Assembly: GCF_005885635.1 (NCBI RefSeq)
Contig: NZ_VATY01000002.1
Coordinates: 992,001 to 1,056,000 of the forward strand
Reading direction: 5' to 3'
DNA from: Maribacter algarum (ex Zhang et al. 2020)
Lineage (GTDB): Bacteria; Bacteroidota; Bacteroidia; Flavobacteriales; Flavobacteriaceae
DNA length: 64,000 nt
Part shown: positions 15,321 through 25,155 of the stretch, one piece after another
Layout of the letters: each line of letters begins with the position of its first letter
Numbering within the stretch: the stretch's first letter is position 1
The notes under the pieces: model-generated
Seen by the model: the letters and a program-made list of their open reading frames with translations, nothing else
Databases searched by the model: none
Told to the model about the DNA's origin: nothing
Made by a program: the position numbers and the translations under genes

Positions 15321-18137
15321 TTAAAACAGGGTTGTTTGTCCTTCATCATCATCTTCGTCCTTACGTTTCTCTTTTAAACTATTTTTGGGTTTTTGAGTAC
15401 GTAATTTTTCAGTTTTCGTCGGGTCATCAGCTCCTTCTTGAGTCCCCACATTTTCTTCATCCACAACCTCAATCTCGGTAGTAGCTAAAGGTTCTGGTTT
15501 ATAATACGGAAGCGGCTCCATCGCATTAATTTCCAGAACTTTGTCTTTTGTCAGTTGGTTGCCCATTGCAGAGATTCCCTTCACGGAAATGAACTGCTCT
15601 AAATCAAGTTCTAAATTATCCTGACGATCCTTACCACGCTGCTTTGCAAAAGTTACTTCAGCCCTGGGGCGATAATCGGTAAAAACTTTCTCTAAATATG
15701 ATTTTGGATGATCACTTATAATCGATTCTACCTTATCAGGATTGTCAATCAAGAAACGTTTTACATAAAATAACTCCTTCTCCCCTTCCCAATAGATTGC
15801 TGAAAGTGGCTTTTCAGGTTCCCATTTTTCTAGAACAATCATATCATCTGAGAAGCGCAAAGTCAACTCTGGTATAACTGTTTTGATGACACCTTTTTGA
15901 TTTACAATAAGCAATCTATCTTCACTTGTAAATTCCCCTAAGAAATCGCCGCGGTCATCAATATTAAGGCGCTGCACCGTATCATCAAACCAAAGTTTTC
16001 TGGGTTTCAACGTAGAAAGCCCCTTTTCTTTTAGTTCAATACGCTTTACAGAATACTTGGTTACCAAGTTCCCTTTTGAACCACGTCCTTTAATCAATAA
16101 ATCTGAAAAATCTAGGTCCCATTTTAGCTTTTTGATGCTCCCGACTTGTCGTAATAAAACGGTAATTACTTCAGCCTCTCCATTGGGATTTGCAGAGAAA
16201 TAAAGAACATCGGTTCCTGCTTTTCCAGTTCCTAAAGGATATAATTTATCCCTGGTAATACTGGTAACATTAAAACGCTTGATATAACTCGGACCACCTT
16301 TGCCATCCTTATATATCATATTATACGTTGTGCGTTTGTCTTTCTTCTTGAAGACAGCCACATGAATTATATTTTTAGCAACAAAGGTTTTAGAATCTAC
16401 TTTCGTAACCATCATGTCACCACCTTTGGTAAATACGATAACATCATCAATATCAGCACAATCCGTTACATATTCGTCCCTACGAAGTGATGTCCCTACA
16501 AAACCTTCTTCACGGTTGACATAGAGTTTTGTGTTTCGAATAACCACTTTAGTAGCCTCAATATCATCGAAAATTCGAATCTCTGATTTGCGTTCGCGTC
16601 CTTTTCCATATGTGGTTTTCAAACGCTTGAAATAGTCAATCGCAAAATCGATAATATTAGCCAAGTTGTTTTTTACCTCTGCAATCTTTTCCTCAAGATT
16701 GTCAAGATGCTGCTGCGCTTTATCTAAATCAAACTTCGATATTTTTTTGATTTTGATTTCCGTCAGACGAAGTATGTCTTCTTCGGTTACCGGTCTTTTC
16801 AGATGTTTCACATGCGGCTTCAAACCTTTATCGATAGCCTTAATAACACCTTCCCAAGTTTCCTCCTCTTCGATATCGCGATAGATACGATTCTCAATAA
16901 AGATTCTCTCTAGGGATGCTGCATGCCATTGGGCTTCTAACTCACCCAATTGAATTTCTAGTTCTTGACGGAGCAATTCTACTGTTGCATCCGTAGAACG
17001 CTTTAACATTTCTACTACTCCGATAAAGAGCGGTTTGTTATCCTCAATGATGCATCCGAGCGGAGAAATTGAAGTTTCACAATTGGTAAATGCATAAAGG
17101 GCATCAATGGTTTTATCTGGGGATATTCCCGAAGGGAGATGCACCAAAATTTCAACATCTGCAGCGGTATTATCCTCAATTTTCTTAACCTTAATCTTTC
17201 CCTTGTCGTTTGCTTTTAGGATGGAATCAATTAAACTAGAAGTATTTGTTCCGTATGGTATCTCACTGATTATCAGCGTGTTTTTATTTAATGGAGCGAT
17301 TTTAGCCCGAACACGGATTTTCCCTCCGCGCATGCCATCATTGTAATTGGTAACATCTATAATTCCCGAAGTAGGAAAGTCTGGAAAAAGTTTAAAACGC
17401 TTTCCTTGTAAATGCTTGATGGAAGCATCAATCAGTTCATTAAAATTGTGCGGAAGAACCTTGGTTGACAATCCAACAGCAATACCCTCAGCCCCTTGTG
17501 CCAATAACAACGGAAACATCACCGGAAGATTTACCGGCTCTTTTTTTCGCCCATCATACGATTGCTGCCATTCCGTTATTTTGGGACTAAAAACGACATC
17601 CAAAGCAAATTTAGAAAGTCGGGCTTCGATATATCTTGAAGCCGCTGCTCGATCTCCAGTTAGAATATTTCCCCAGTTACCTTGAGTATCTATCAATAAG
17701 TCTTTTTGACCCATTTGTACCATGGCATCAGCAATACTCGCGTCACCATGGGGGTGATACTGCATCGTATGCCCCACAACATTGGCTACTTTATTGTAAC
17801 GCCCATCATCAAGCTCTTTGAGGGCATGCATAATTCGACGCTGTACAGGTTTGAATCCGTCTTCGATAGCAGGTACAGCACGTTCTAAGATTACGTAAGA
17901 GGCATAATCTAGAAACCACTCTTTGTACATACCCGTGACCTTGGTCAAAGCATCATCTCCATCATCTTCGATGCTTTCCATGTCATCTGACAATTCCCCT
18001 TCAGGAGTAACTGTGCCTTCTATAGATTGGCTTTCGCCCTGCTCTTCTGCAGTGCCTTCGTCAGGTGAGCCCTCTTCATTTGGGGGCAAACCCTCCTCTC
18101 CGGCGGGTAAGTTCAAATCTTCATCATTCTCTTCCAT
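15321..18137 (-). CDS. parC: DNA topoisomerase IV subunit A
   Basis: A 938-residue type IIA topoisomerase A subunit. The catalytic Tyr is Y169 in AAASRYIEARLS. The quinolone-determining region reads YHPHGDASIAD: Ala133 stands where E. coli GyrA has Ser83, and Asp137 where it has Asp87. Residues 1-62 are a Glu/Asp-rich extension not needed for the fold, and the C-terminal 100 residues are charged and probably disordered. The pairing with the 620-residue ATPase subunit upstream identifies it as topoisomerase IV rather than gyrase. It acts in decatenating daughter chromosomes. mscL follows immediately. Confidence 0.93.
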   Translation of the reverse strand: MEENDEDLNLPAGEEGLPPNEEGSPDEGTAEEQGESQSIEGTVTPEGELSDDMESIEDDGDDALTKVTGMYKEWFLDYASYVILERAVPAIEDGFKPVQRRIMHALKELDDGRYNKVANVVGHTMQYHPHGDASIADAMVQMGQKDLLIDTQGNWGNILTGDRAAASRYIEARLSKFALDVVFSPKITEWQQSYDGRKKEPVNLPVMFPLLLAQGAEGIAVGLSTKVLPHNFNELIDASIKHLQGKRFKLFPDFPTSGIIDVTNYNDGMRGGKIRVRAKIAPLNKNTLIISEIPYGTNTSSLIDSILKANDKGKIKVKKIEDNTAADVEILVHLPSGISPDKTIDALYAFTNCETSISPLGCIIEDNKPLFIGVVEMLKRSTDATVELLRQELEIQLGELEAQWHAASLERIFIENRIYRDIEEEETWEGVIKAIDKGLKPHVKHLKRPVTEEDILRLTEIKIKKISKFDLDKAQQHLDNLEEKIAEVKNNLANIIDFAIDYFKRLKTTYGKGRERKSEIRIFDDIEATKVVIRNTKLYVNREEGFVGTSLRRDEYVTDCADIDDVIVFTKGGDMMVTKVDSKTFVAKNIIHVAVFKKKDKRTTYNMIYKDGKGGPSYIKRFNVTSITRDKLYPLGTGKAGTDVLYFSANPNGEAEVITVLLRQVGSIKKLKWDLDFSDLLIKGRGSKGNLVTKYSVKRIELKEKGLSTLKPRKLWFDDTVQRLNIDDRGDFLGEFTSEDRLLIVNQKGVIKTVIPELTLRFSDDMIVLEKWEPEKPLSAIYWEGEKELFYVKRFLIDNPDKVESIISDHPKSYLEKVFTDYRPRAEVTFAKQRGKDRQDNLELDLEQFISVKGISAMGNQLTKDKVLEINAMEPLPYYKPEPLATTEIEVVDEENVGTQEGADDPTKTEKLRTQKPKNSLKEKRKDEDDDEGQTTLF

Positions 18138-18178
18138 AAAGGATACTTTCCTTTTTTTTGGTTTTTACTTGGTTTGGC

Positions 18179-18192
18179 CCGCCAGTAGGCGG
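18179..18192. repeat. GC-rich palindrome between parE and parC
   Basis: CCGCC-AGTA-GGCGG forms a perfect 5-bp stem with a tetraloop in an otherwise AT-rich 60-nt spacer. Similar TCCGCC/GGCGGA palindromes are common dispersed repeats in flavobacterial genomes (from memory). It could weakly attenuate read-through from parE to parC. Confidence 0.5.
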
Positions 18193-18197
18193 ATAAA

Positions 18198-20060
18198 TTA
18201 TTCTTGGATTTCTTCTACTAAATCAATCTCAACTTTAAGATTTTCAATAATGAACTTCTGTCGGTCTGGTGTATTCTTGCCCATATAGAAGCTCAATAAT
18301 TCTTCAATGGACATTGCTTTATCAAGCATCACAGGTTCTAGGCGAATGTCATCCCCAATAAAATGTACAAATTCATCAGGCGAAATTTCACCCAATCCCT
18401 TAAATCGTGTTATTTCAGGTTTTCCTGTAAGCTTCTCAATAGCATTTCTTCGTTCCTCATCACTGTAGCAATAAATCGTTTCTTTTTTATTACGCACGCG
18501 GAACAAAGGTGTTTGCAAAATATAGAGGTGATTTTCCTTTATCAACTCTGGAAAGAATTGCAAAAAGAAGGTAATCAATAAAAGGCGAATGTGCATACCG
18601 TCCACATCGGCATCCGTGGCAATTACGATATTGTTGTACCGTAAATCTTGCATCGACTCTTCAATGTTCAAAGCAGCCTGTAAAAGATTGAATTCCTCAT
18701 TCTCGTAGACTATCTTTTTCGACAATCCATAAGAATTCAAGGGCTTCCCCTTTAAACTAAAAACCGCCTGCGTATTTACATCGCGGGACTTCGTAATTGA
18801 ACCCGAAGCAGAATCTCCCTCAGTAATGAAAAGGGTGCTTTCAAGGTTTCTATCTTTTTTGGTATCCCCTAAATGGATACGACAATCCCGCAATTTTTTA
18901 TTGTGCAGGTTTGCTTTTTTAGCACGGTCCTTGGCAAGTTTTCGAATTCCCGAAAGTTCTTTTCGTTCACGTTCTGCCTGTAAAATTTTACGCTGTAAAG
19001 CTTCCCTCGCATCTGGATTTTTGTGTAAGTAATTATCGAGATACTTTCCAACAAAATCATTGATGTACGTACGTACCGTAGGAAGTCCACCGCCCATATC
19101 AGTAGAACCTAACTTCGTCTTTGTTTGACTTTCAAAGACAGGCTCCATAACTTTAATAGCAATCGCCGAAATAATTGACTTCCGTATATCAGAAGGGTCA
19201 TAGTTCTTTCCGTAAAACTCACGAATTGTCTTGACCAAGGCTTCTCTAAAAGCGGTTTGGTGTGTTCCACCCTGCGTGGTATTTTGTCCGTTTACAAAAG
19301 AGTGGTATTCTTCGCTGTACTGGGTTTTACTATGTGTAATGGCGATTTCAATGTCATCCCCTTTTAAATGGATGACTGGATATAGAAAGTCTTCTGTGTT
19401 ATTATTATCCTCTAATAAATCTTTTAATCCATTTTCAGAATGGTACTTTTCACCGTTAAAGTCAATCGTTAAACCGGGATTCAAATACACATAGTTTTTG
19501 AGCATACGCTCTACATACTCTGCACGGAACTTGTACTTTTTGAAAATAGCCTCATCGGGTCGAAAAGTAACTCGAGTACCTTTTCGCTGTGAGGATTCTT
19601 CGGGTCCTTCCTCCTTAATTAAATTCCCTTGGCTGAACTCTGCCGTCTTGATTTTATTATCGCGAGATGATTGAACTTCAAAAAAACTAGATAATGCGTT
19701 TACCGCTTTCGTACCGACCCCGTTTAATCCTACGGACTTCTTAAAGGCTCGCGAATCATACTTACCACCGGTGTTCATTTTAGAAACAACATCCACTACT
19801 TTTCCCAAAGGAATACCACGGCCATAATCACGGACTTTTACCAGACCATCTTTGATTCGAATCTCGATGGTTTTACCGGCACCCATTACAAATTCATCGA
19901 TGCAATTGTCGAGAACTTCTTTGAGCAAAATATAAACACCGTCATCGGCAGAAGAACCGTCACCCAATTTTCCAATATACATACCAGGGCGCATACGAAT
20001 ATGCTCCTTCCAGTCTAACGAACGGATGTTATCTTCGGTATATTGGGTGTCTTTAGCCAT
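18198..20060 (-). CDS. parE: DNA topoisomerase IV subunit B
   Basis: A 620-residue ATPase subunit. The GHKL ATP site is visible in [25 protein letters not shown] and [14 protein letters not shown]. The Toprim domain has [11 protein letters not shown] and the metal-binding [12 protein letters not shown]. Length is typical for ParE and shorter than GyrB, and the gene lies 60 nt upstream of parC on the same strand. It provides ATP-driven gate closure for strand passage. No clear promoter was identified upstream. Confidence 0.94.
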   Translation of the reverse strand: MAKDTQYTEDNIRSLDWKEHIRMRPGMYIGKLGDGSSADDGVYILLKEVLDNCIDEFVMGAGKTIEIRIKDGLVKVRDYGRGIPLGKVVDVVSKMNTGGKYDSRAFKKSVGLNGVGTKAVNALSSFFEVQSSRDNKIKTAEFSQGNLIKEEGPEESSQRKGTRVTFRPDEAIFKKYKFRAEYVERMLKNYVYLNPGLTIDFNGEKYHSENGLKDLLEDNNNTEDFLYPVIHLKGDDIEIAITHSKTQYSEEYHSFVNGQNTTQGGTHQTAFREALVKTIREFYGKNYDPSDIRKSIISAIAIKVMEPVFESQTKTKLGSTDMGGGLPTVRTYINDFVGKYLDNYLHKNPDAREALQRKILQAERERKELSGIRKLAKDRAKKANLHNKKLRDCRIHLGDTKKDRNLESTLFITEGDSASGSITKSRDVNTQAVFSLKGKPLNSYGLSKKIVYENEEFNLLQAALNIEESMQDLRYNNIVIATDADVDGMHIRLLLITFFLQFFPELIKENHLYILQTPLFRVRNKKETIYCYSDEERRNAIEKLTGKPEITRFKGLGEISPDEFVHFIGDDIRLEPVMLDKAMSIEELLSFYMGKNTPDRQKFIIENLKVEIDLVEEIQE

Positions 20061-20260
20061 ATTTAGGGGTTTAATCTGCAGCGTGGCTAATATAAGACTA
20101 GTTCAAAAAAAATGAAACCCCTATGTTATAAAGTAATTAACAAAGAAAATGACACTTTGTTGATATAATTCGCTAGCGGGCACAAGTACCACAACTAAAA
20201 TTCTAAATTCCAAAGTGAATACTAAAATTTTAGTATTTGGAATTTACAAGTAATGCGAAT

Positions 20261-21355
20261 TTATACATTAAACCTAAAGTGCATCACATCACCATCTTTA
20301 ACGATATATTCTTTACCCTCAACACGCATTTTACCCGCTTCTTTTACTTTGATCTCACTACCTAAACTAACATAGTCCTCATAGGCGATAACTTCTGCGC
20401 GTATAAAACCCTTTTCAAAATCAGTGTGAATGACACCAGCAGCTTGAGGAGCAGTAGCACCCACAGGAATAGTCCAAGCACGGACTTCTTTTTCTCCAGC
20501 AGTAAAATACGTTTCAAGATTTAACAATTTGTAAGCACCACGAATCAATTTTGCCGAGCCAGGTTCAGAAAGGCCTAAGTCTTCTAGGAACATTTGGCGT
20601 TCGTCGTAGGTTTCCAATTCTGTTATATCAGCTTCGGTACCTACTGCCAAAACAACAACTTCTGCATTTTCATTAGCTACTGCGGCTTTAACTTTGTCCA
20701 CATAATCATTTCCTGAAACAGCTGCGCCTTCATCCACATTACAAACATACATTACGGGTTTATCGGTAATGAACTGTAACGGGTTTACATACTCAGCCCT
20801 ATCCTCTTTTGAAAGTTCAACAGCACGAACTGAAGTTCCTGCCTCTAATCCGGTTTTAATCGCAAGTAAAACGGCCTCTTCTTTTTGGGCTTCTTTATTT
20901 CCTGTTTTTGCAGCGCGTTTTACTTTGTCTAATTTCTTTTCTACAGTCTCCAAGTCTTTCAACTGCAGTTCCATATCAATGGTTTCTTTATCCCGAATCG
21001 GGTCTACAGAACCATCCACATGAACAATATTATCATTATCAAAACATCTTAGCACATGAAGTATGGCATCCGTTTCACGAATATTTCCTAAGAATTGATT
21101 CCCTAGACCTTCGCCTTTACTTGCTCCTTTTACCAAACCCGCAATATCGACAATCTCTACAGTTGCAGGAATTACCTTTTCAGGATTTACCAATTCCTCT
21201 AACTTTTCCAAACGTGTATCGGGAACGTTTACTACACCGATATTGGGCTCAATTGTACAAAAGGGAAAGTTTGCGCTTTGCGCCTTTGCATTTGACAGAC
21301 AATTAAAAAGGGTGGATTTTCCAACATTGGGCAATCCTACGATACCTGCTTTCAT
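20261..21355 (-). CDS. ychF: Redox-regulated ribosome-binding ATPase YchF
   Basis: A 364-residue Obg-family P-loop protein that prefers ATP. The P-loop is GLPNVGKST, the G3 region [20 protein letters not shown], and the G4 position reads NVDEG in place of NKxD, the hallmark of YchF. A coiled-coil domain follows (about 130-210) and a C-terminal TGS-like domain ends [11 protein letters not shown]. It is linked to ribosome association and oxidative-stress control in other bacteria. Its leader region holds an unusual five-copy heptanucleotide repeat and a consensus -7 box. Confidence 0.96.
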   Translation of the reverse strand: MKAGIVGLPNVGKSTLFNCLSNAKAQSANFPFCTIEPNIGVVNVPDTRLEKLEELVNPEKVIPATVEIVDIAGLVKGASKGEGLGNQFLGNIRETDAILHVLRCFDNDNIVHVDGSVDPIRDKETIDMELQLKDLETVEKKLDKVKRAAKTGNKEAQKEEAVLLAIKTGLEAGTSVRAVELSKEDRAEYVNPLQFITDKPVMYVCNVDEGAAVSGNDYVDKVKAAVANENAEVVVLAVGTEADITELETYDERQMFLEDLGLSEPGSAKLIRGAYKLLNLETYFTAGEKEVRAWTIPVGATAPQAAGVIHTDFEKGFIRAEVIAYEDYVSLGSEIKVKEAGKMRVEGKEYIVKDGDVMHFRFNV

Positions 21356-21360
21356 TTTTC

Positions 21361-21395
21361 TAGACTTTAGATACTAGACGTTAGACGCTAGACTT
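21361..21395. repeat. Five-copy heptanucleotide tandem repeat in the ychF leader
   Basis: Five consecutive 7-mers read on the + strand: TAGACTT, TAGATAC, TAGACGT, TAGACGC, TAGACTT. The TAGA core is invariant and the last three bases vary. It lies between the ychF start codon and its -7 box and so would be in the transcript leader. Confidence 0.75.
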
Positions 21396-21408
21396 GATAA
21401 TTCGGGCG

Positions 21409-21416
21409 CAAAGATA
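21409..21416 (-). promoter_or_regulatory. -7 promoter box for ychF
   Basis: The minus strand reads TATCTTTG, an exact TAnnTTTG match, 54 nt upstream of the start codon. No TTG is found at the preferred spacing upstream. Initiation here would give a leader of roughly 45 nt containing the heptamer repeat. Confidence 0.45.
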
Positions 21417-21506
21417 GTTTTTACAAATGGAATTCTTAAAGCAAAAGATCAAACAAAATTCTCTTTGAGTGACTATCTTTAAACGCATCATAGATTTCAA
21501 GATACA

Positions 21507-22292
21507 ATGGACAAAAAAATAACGCTACAAGGAATTCTCTTTGACGACAAATCATCTTATTTACGAGGTCCTGCCCTAGCTCCGCCTTTAATCCGCAAAG
21601 CATATCACAGCGACTCTGCCAACTACTTTGCAGAAAATGGAATGGAAATACTTCCCGAAGTTTGGGATGATCGAGGAGATTTCGAAATTCAAGAATATTT
21701 TGAGATTGAAAAGATTACTTCAACAAATTTAGCTCCTGAAATGCCTCTAATAAGCTTGGGAGGAGATCATTCCATTACTTATCAACTTCTTAAAGCACAC
21801 TATAAGAAATACGGAGCGGTCGATATATTGCACATTGATGCCCATGCAGATTTGTATGATGATTTTGAAGGAGACAAATATTCACATGCTTGTCCGTTTG
21901 CACGTATTATGGAAGATGGTTTAGCCAATAGATTGGTCCAGATTGGCATCCGAACACTATCAAAACATCAAGAGGAACAAGCCCATAAATTCGGAGTTGA
22001 AATTATTCAAATGAAAGATTTTGATAGCAATCAACTGCCAAGGTTCAAAAATCCAATTTATTTGTCTTTAGATATCGACGGTCTCGACCCAGCATTTGCT
22101 CCAGGTGTTTCCCATCATGAACCGGGAGGATTAAGTACAAGAGAAGTACTTCATATTATTCAGAATATCGATGTCCCTATTCTTGGCGCTGATATCGTTG
22201 AGTACAATCCGACAAGGGATATAAACAATGTCACGGCAATGGTAAGTGCAAAGTTTTTAAAGGAGATTGCTGCTAAGATATTGGAAGGTTAA
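21507..22292 (+). CDS. Arginase/agmatinase-family ureohydrolase
   Basis: A 261-residue manganese enzyme. All family metal-binding motifs are present: GGDHSITY, DAHADLYD and SLDIDGLDPAFAPGV. Members cleave agmatine, arginine, formiminoglutamate or other guanidino compounds to release urea or formamide. The length and spacing fit the agmatinase branch best, but specificity cannot be decided without phylogeny. It is divergent from ychF and followed by a dispersed repeat and a terminator. Confidence 0.9.
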   Translation: MDKKITLQGILFDDKSSYLRGPALAPPLIRKAYHSDSANYFAENGMEILPEVWDDRGDFEIQEYFEIEKITSTNLAPEMPLISLGGDHSITYQLLKAHYKKYGAVDILHIDAHADLYDDFEGDKYSHACPFARIMEDGLANRLVQIGIRTLSKHQEEQAHKFGVEIIQMKDFDSNQLPRFKNPIYLSLDIDGLDPAFAPGVSHHEPGGLSTREVLHIIQNIDVPILGADIVEYNPTRDINNVTAMVSAKFLKEIAAKILEG

Positions 22293-22307
22293 CACGATTG
22301 TACTTTC

Positions 22308-22374
22308 TTTAAACGCAAAGCCCGCAAGGGTTTACGCGAGGTTCGCAAAGAAATTTAAGCTCCTTGCGATTAAA
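22308..22374. repeat. Dispersed CGCAAAG-type palindromic repeat, copy 1
   Basis: The stretch carries repeated CGCAAAG/CGCAAGG words and shares GGTTCGC(A/T)AAGAAA with the repeat at 49736-49832. Its ends (TTTAAACGCAAAG and CTCCTTGCGATTAAA) are partly complementary. It sits directly after a stop codon, like the second copy. Confidence 0.6.
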
Positions 22375-22395
22375 CATGTTGTTCCTTTTTGAAAA

Positions 22396-22427
22396 CAAAA
22401 AACCCAAGCCAAAGCTCAGGTTTTTAT
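22396..22427. terminator. Probable bidirectional terminator between agmatinase-family and ferredoxin genes
   Basis: An A-rich arm (AAAAACC) pairs with GGTTTTT around AGCCAAAGCT, with a two-base internal mismatch. T-runs on both strands fit termination of both convergent genes. Confidence 0.6.
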
Positions 22428-22467
22428 TCATTTTTTTTACTTACAACTATCGTCTATAGACCAAAAA

Positions 22468-22821
22468 CTATCCATCAGGGTGCATAAAAGCCTGTTTGCC
22501 TAAAAGCACTTCTTCGCTCTCTACCCTATCCTCATCAGGTACACAGCAATCTACCGGGCAGACGGCTGCACATTGTGGCTCCTCGTGAAAACCCATACAC
22601 TCGGTACACTTGTCCGGAGAAATATAGTAGATTTCATCACTTATTGGTTCTTGAACTTCGTCCGCATTTACTGCTTTTCCGTCAGGTAGAACTACGTCTC
22701 CGTTTAATGAAGTTCCGTCACTATAACGCCATTCATCAGCTCCTTCGTAAATCGCAGTATTTGGGCATTCAGGCTCGCAAGCACCGCAATTGATACATTC
22801 ATCCGTTATTATAATTGCCAT
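22468..22821 (-). CDS. 4Fe-4S dicluster ferredoxin
   Basis: A 117-residue bacterial ferredoxin with two cluster-binding motifs. The first is [19 protein letters not shown] at residues 10-28. The second, [20 protein letters not shown], has an 8-residue insertion between its second and third Cys, typical of the Alvin/YfhL-type ferredoxins. An acidic insert of about 40 residues separates the two. It is a low-potential electron carrier in the cytoplasm. It is divergent from the acyl-CoA reductase gene, with 131 nt between starts; the same arrangement is common in Flavobacteriaceae. Confidence 0.95.
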   Translation of the reverse strand: MAIIITDECINCGACEPECPNTAIYEGADEWRYSDGTSLNGDVVLPDGKAVNADEVQEPISDEIYYISPDKCTECMGFHEEPQCAAVCPVDCCVPDEDRVESEEVLLGKQAFMHPDG

Positions 22822-22952
22822 AATTTTCTCTTTAAGCTGAACTAGTTTCAGTATCCGTCTCGTTTATCTACATCTAATCTGACAACTCGAAATCAATTCA
22901 GTATCACTATTTTTGCGCAAAGGTAATCCCTAACACAATTTTGAACAAATAT

Positions 22953-24002
22953 ATGAACGACCAACGGAAAACATTTATTGCTTTCGTTAAACTTGGCACA
23001 TTTTTTCGAGAATTTTGCAATGGTAATATCTCAGGCAGTGAATGGCATAAAACCTTTACCGAAGTAATCGCTCTTGCAAAACATCACAACGGTTGGTTTA
23101 CTGAAGAAAATATTCATTATGCACTAATGGGATGGGGCGAACTACTGACGGATGAAAAGCTATCCGCATGGCTTTCAAACTATTCCGTTGAAGTCAATAA
23201 GTCTAAAACAGTCGCTATTATTATGGCCGGCAACATTCCTTTAGTTGGCTTTCACGATTTCTTATCCGTTCTTATAACAGGAAATGCGGTCCTAGCCAAA
23301 TTATCCAGTAATGATAAAACGCTGTTTCCACTTATTGCCAAATATCTAATGGAGATTGAACCTTCGTTAAAAGGCAAAATTACATTTACAGAAGAAAAGC
23401 TTGAAAATTTTGATGCCGTAATCGCCACCGGAAGCAATAACACAGCCCGATACTTTGAACATTATTTTTCAAAAGGTCCAAATATTATACGCAGAAATCG
23501 AAATTCTATCGCTGTTCTTACAGGCAATGAAACTCCTCAAGAACTCGCTGCATTAGGCGAAGATATTTTCAGGTATTACGGACTAGGTTGCAGAAGCGTC
23601 TCTAAACTATTTGTCCCTCAAGAATATGATTTTGATGTGTTTTTCGAAGCTATTTATGAATTCAACCCTATTATTCAACAAGCCAAATACGCGAACAATT
23701 ACGACTATAATAAAGCAGTGTATTTGATGAGTGATTTCAAAATTCTTGAAAATGGCTTCCTAATGTTAAAGGAAGATTCTAGTTATTCCTCCCCTATTGC
23801 ATCTGTTTTTTATGAGACCTATAATTCATCCGAAGAACTAAAGCGTAAACTGAATATTGAAGCCGAAAAGATACAATGTATAGTAGCCAAAGGTTTTGTA
23901 GAAGGTGAAATTTCATTTGGACAAACGCAAAGACCTGAATTGAAGGATTACGCAGATGGAATTGACACTGTTGACTTCCTGTTAAAAACATCACAGATTT
24001 AA
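22953..24002 (+). CDS. LuxC-type acyl-CoA reductase family protein
   Basis: A 349-residue member of the aldehyde-dehydrogenase-like LuxC family. Recognisable stretches are VAIIMAGNIPLVGFHDFLSV (nucleotide binding), VIATGSNNTARYFEHYF, RNRNSIAVLTG and the Cys-containing YGLGCRSVSKLFVP, the Cys being the likely catalytic thiol. The start is set at the ATG at 22953; a TTG four codons upstream is less likely. It would reduce an activated acyl group to an aldehyde. The position next to ferredoxin and serC/serA is a recurring flavobacterial order whose logic is not evident. Confidence 0.88.
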   Translation: MNDQRKTFIAFVKLGTFFREFCNGNISGSEWHKTFTEVIALAKHHNGWFTEENIHYALMGWGELLTDEKLSAWLSNYSVEVNKSKTVAIIMAGNIPLVGFHDFLSVLITGNAVLAKLSSNDKTLFPLIAKYLMEIEPSLKGKITFTEEKLENFDAVIATGSNNTARYFEHYFSKGPNIIRRNRNSIAVLTGNETPQELAALGEDIFRYYGLGCRSVSKLFVPQEYDFDVFFEAIYEFNPIIQQAKYANNYDYNKAVYLMSDFKILENGFLMLKEDSSYSSPIASVFYETYNSSEELKRKLNIEAEKIQCIVAKGFVEGEISFGQTQRPELKDYADGIDTVDFLLKTSQI

Positions 24003-24088
24003 TGGTATTTGTATGGTAATCATTCTCTAGATTTTTAAGACCTTTAACTGCTTAATTCAAACTCGTTTCTAGACCTAAAAACACATTC

Positions 24089-25153
24089 ATGAAAAAACAT
24101 AATTTTAGTGCAGGACCCTGTATTCTACCTCAAGAAGTTTTAAAGAAAGCATCTGAATCTGTAGTGGATTTCAATGGTTTGGGGTTATCATTAGTTGAAA
24201 TTTCGCATCGAAGTAAAGAGTTTGTCGAGGTTATGGAAACCGCACGCGCTCTTGCTTTGGAACTTTTAGGTCTAGAGGGAAAAGGCTATAAAGCCTTGTT
24301 CTTGCAAGGTGGGGCTAGCATGGAATTTTTAATGATTGCTTATAATTTGTTGGAAACCAAAGCCGGTTATTTGAATACCGGTACTTGGAGCGACAAATCA
24401 ATCAAAGAGGCTAAACTTTTTGGTGAGGTAATTGAAGTGGGTTCTTCTAAGGATGAAAACTTTAAATACATTCCAAAAGGATATGCCATCCCATCAGGAT
24501 TGGATTATTTACACCTCACTTCTAACAATACCATTTTTGGAACACAAATGAAGAAGTTCCCTACAGCAGATGCTCCTTTGGTTTGTGACATGAGTTCAGA
24601 TATCTTTTCAAGACAAATGGATTTCACTCAATTCGATTTGATTTATGCAGGTGCTCAGAAGAACATGGGACCCGCGGGAACAACCTTAGTCGTAGTTAAG
24701 GAAGATATTTTAGGTAAAGTTTCGCGTCAAATACCATCAATGCTTGACTATAAGGTTCACATTGGAAAGGATAGTATGTTTAATACCCCAGCGGTTTTTC
24801 CTGTATATGTTTCGATGTTGACCATGCAATGGTTGAAAGATATGGGCGGTATAGCGGCTATGGAGGAAATTAATGAAAAGAAATCAAGATTGCTGTATTC
24901 TGAAATTGATTTGAGTCCGGTTTTTCAAGGCTATGCCAACAAAGAAGACCGTTCGCACATGAATGCTACATTTAATATTACTGATGAAAAACTAAAAGAA
25001 GAATTTGATTCCATGTTAAAAGAAGCCGGTATTAATGGACTCAATGGTCACCGTTCTGTAGGCGGCTATCGGGCATCAATGTATAACGCCCTTTCTTTGG
25101 AAAGTGTGGGTGTGTTAGTTGATGTTATGAGTGAAATGGAAAGAAAAGGGTAA
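24089..25153 (+). CDS. serC: Phosphoserine aminotransferase
   Basis: A 354-residue class V PLP aminotransferase. The N-terminus KKHNFSAGPCILPQEVL is the SerC signature, and the PLP Lys is in YAGAQKNMGPAGTTLV. GHRSVGGYRASMYNA near the C-terminus is conserved. It converts 3-phosphohydroxypyruvate and glutamate to phosphoserine and 2-oxoglutarate. serA follows after only 2 nt, so the two form an operon. Confidence 0.97.
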   Translation: MKKHNFSAGPCILPQEVLKKASESVVDFNGLGLSLVEISHRSKEFVEVMETARALALELLGLEGKGYKALFLQGGASMEFLMIAYNLLETKAGYLNTGTWSDKSIKEAKLFGEVIEVGSSKDENFKYIPKGYAIPSGLDYLHLTSNNTIFGTQMKKFPTADAPLVCDMSSDIFSRQMDFTQFDLIYAGAQKNMGPAGTTLVVVKEDILGKVSRQIPSMLDYKVHIGKDSMFNTPAVFPVYVSMLTMQWLKDMGGIAAMEEINEKKSRLLYSEIDLSPVFQGYANKEDRSHMNATFNITDEKLKEEFDSMLKEAGINGLNGHRSVGGYRASMYNALSLESVGVLVDVMSEMERKG

Positions 25154-25155
25154 TC

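Noticed and set aside
15149-15481. 110-residue ORF on the + strand over mscL and the end of parC
   Set aside because: It spans two confirmed genes on the other strand and has no family features.
21361-21395. CRISPR array
   Set aside because: The units are 7 nt long with no spacers and no cas genes are near, so this is a microsatellite-like repeat.
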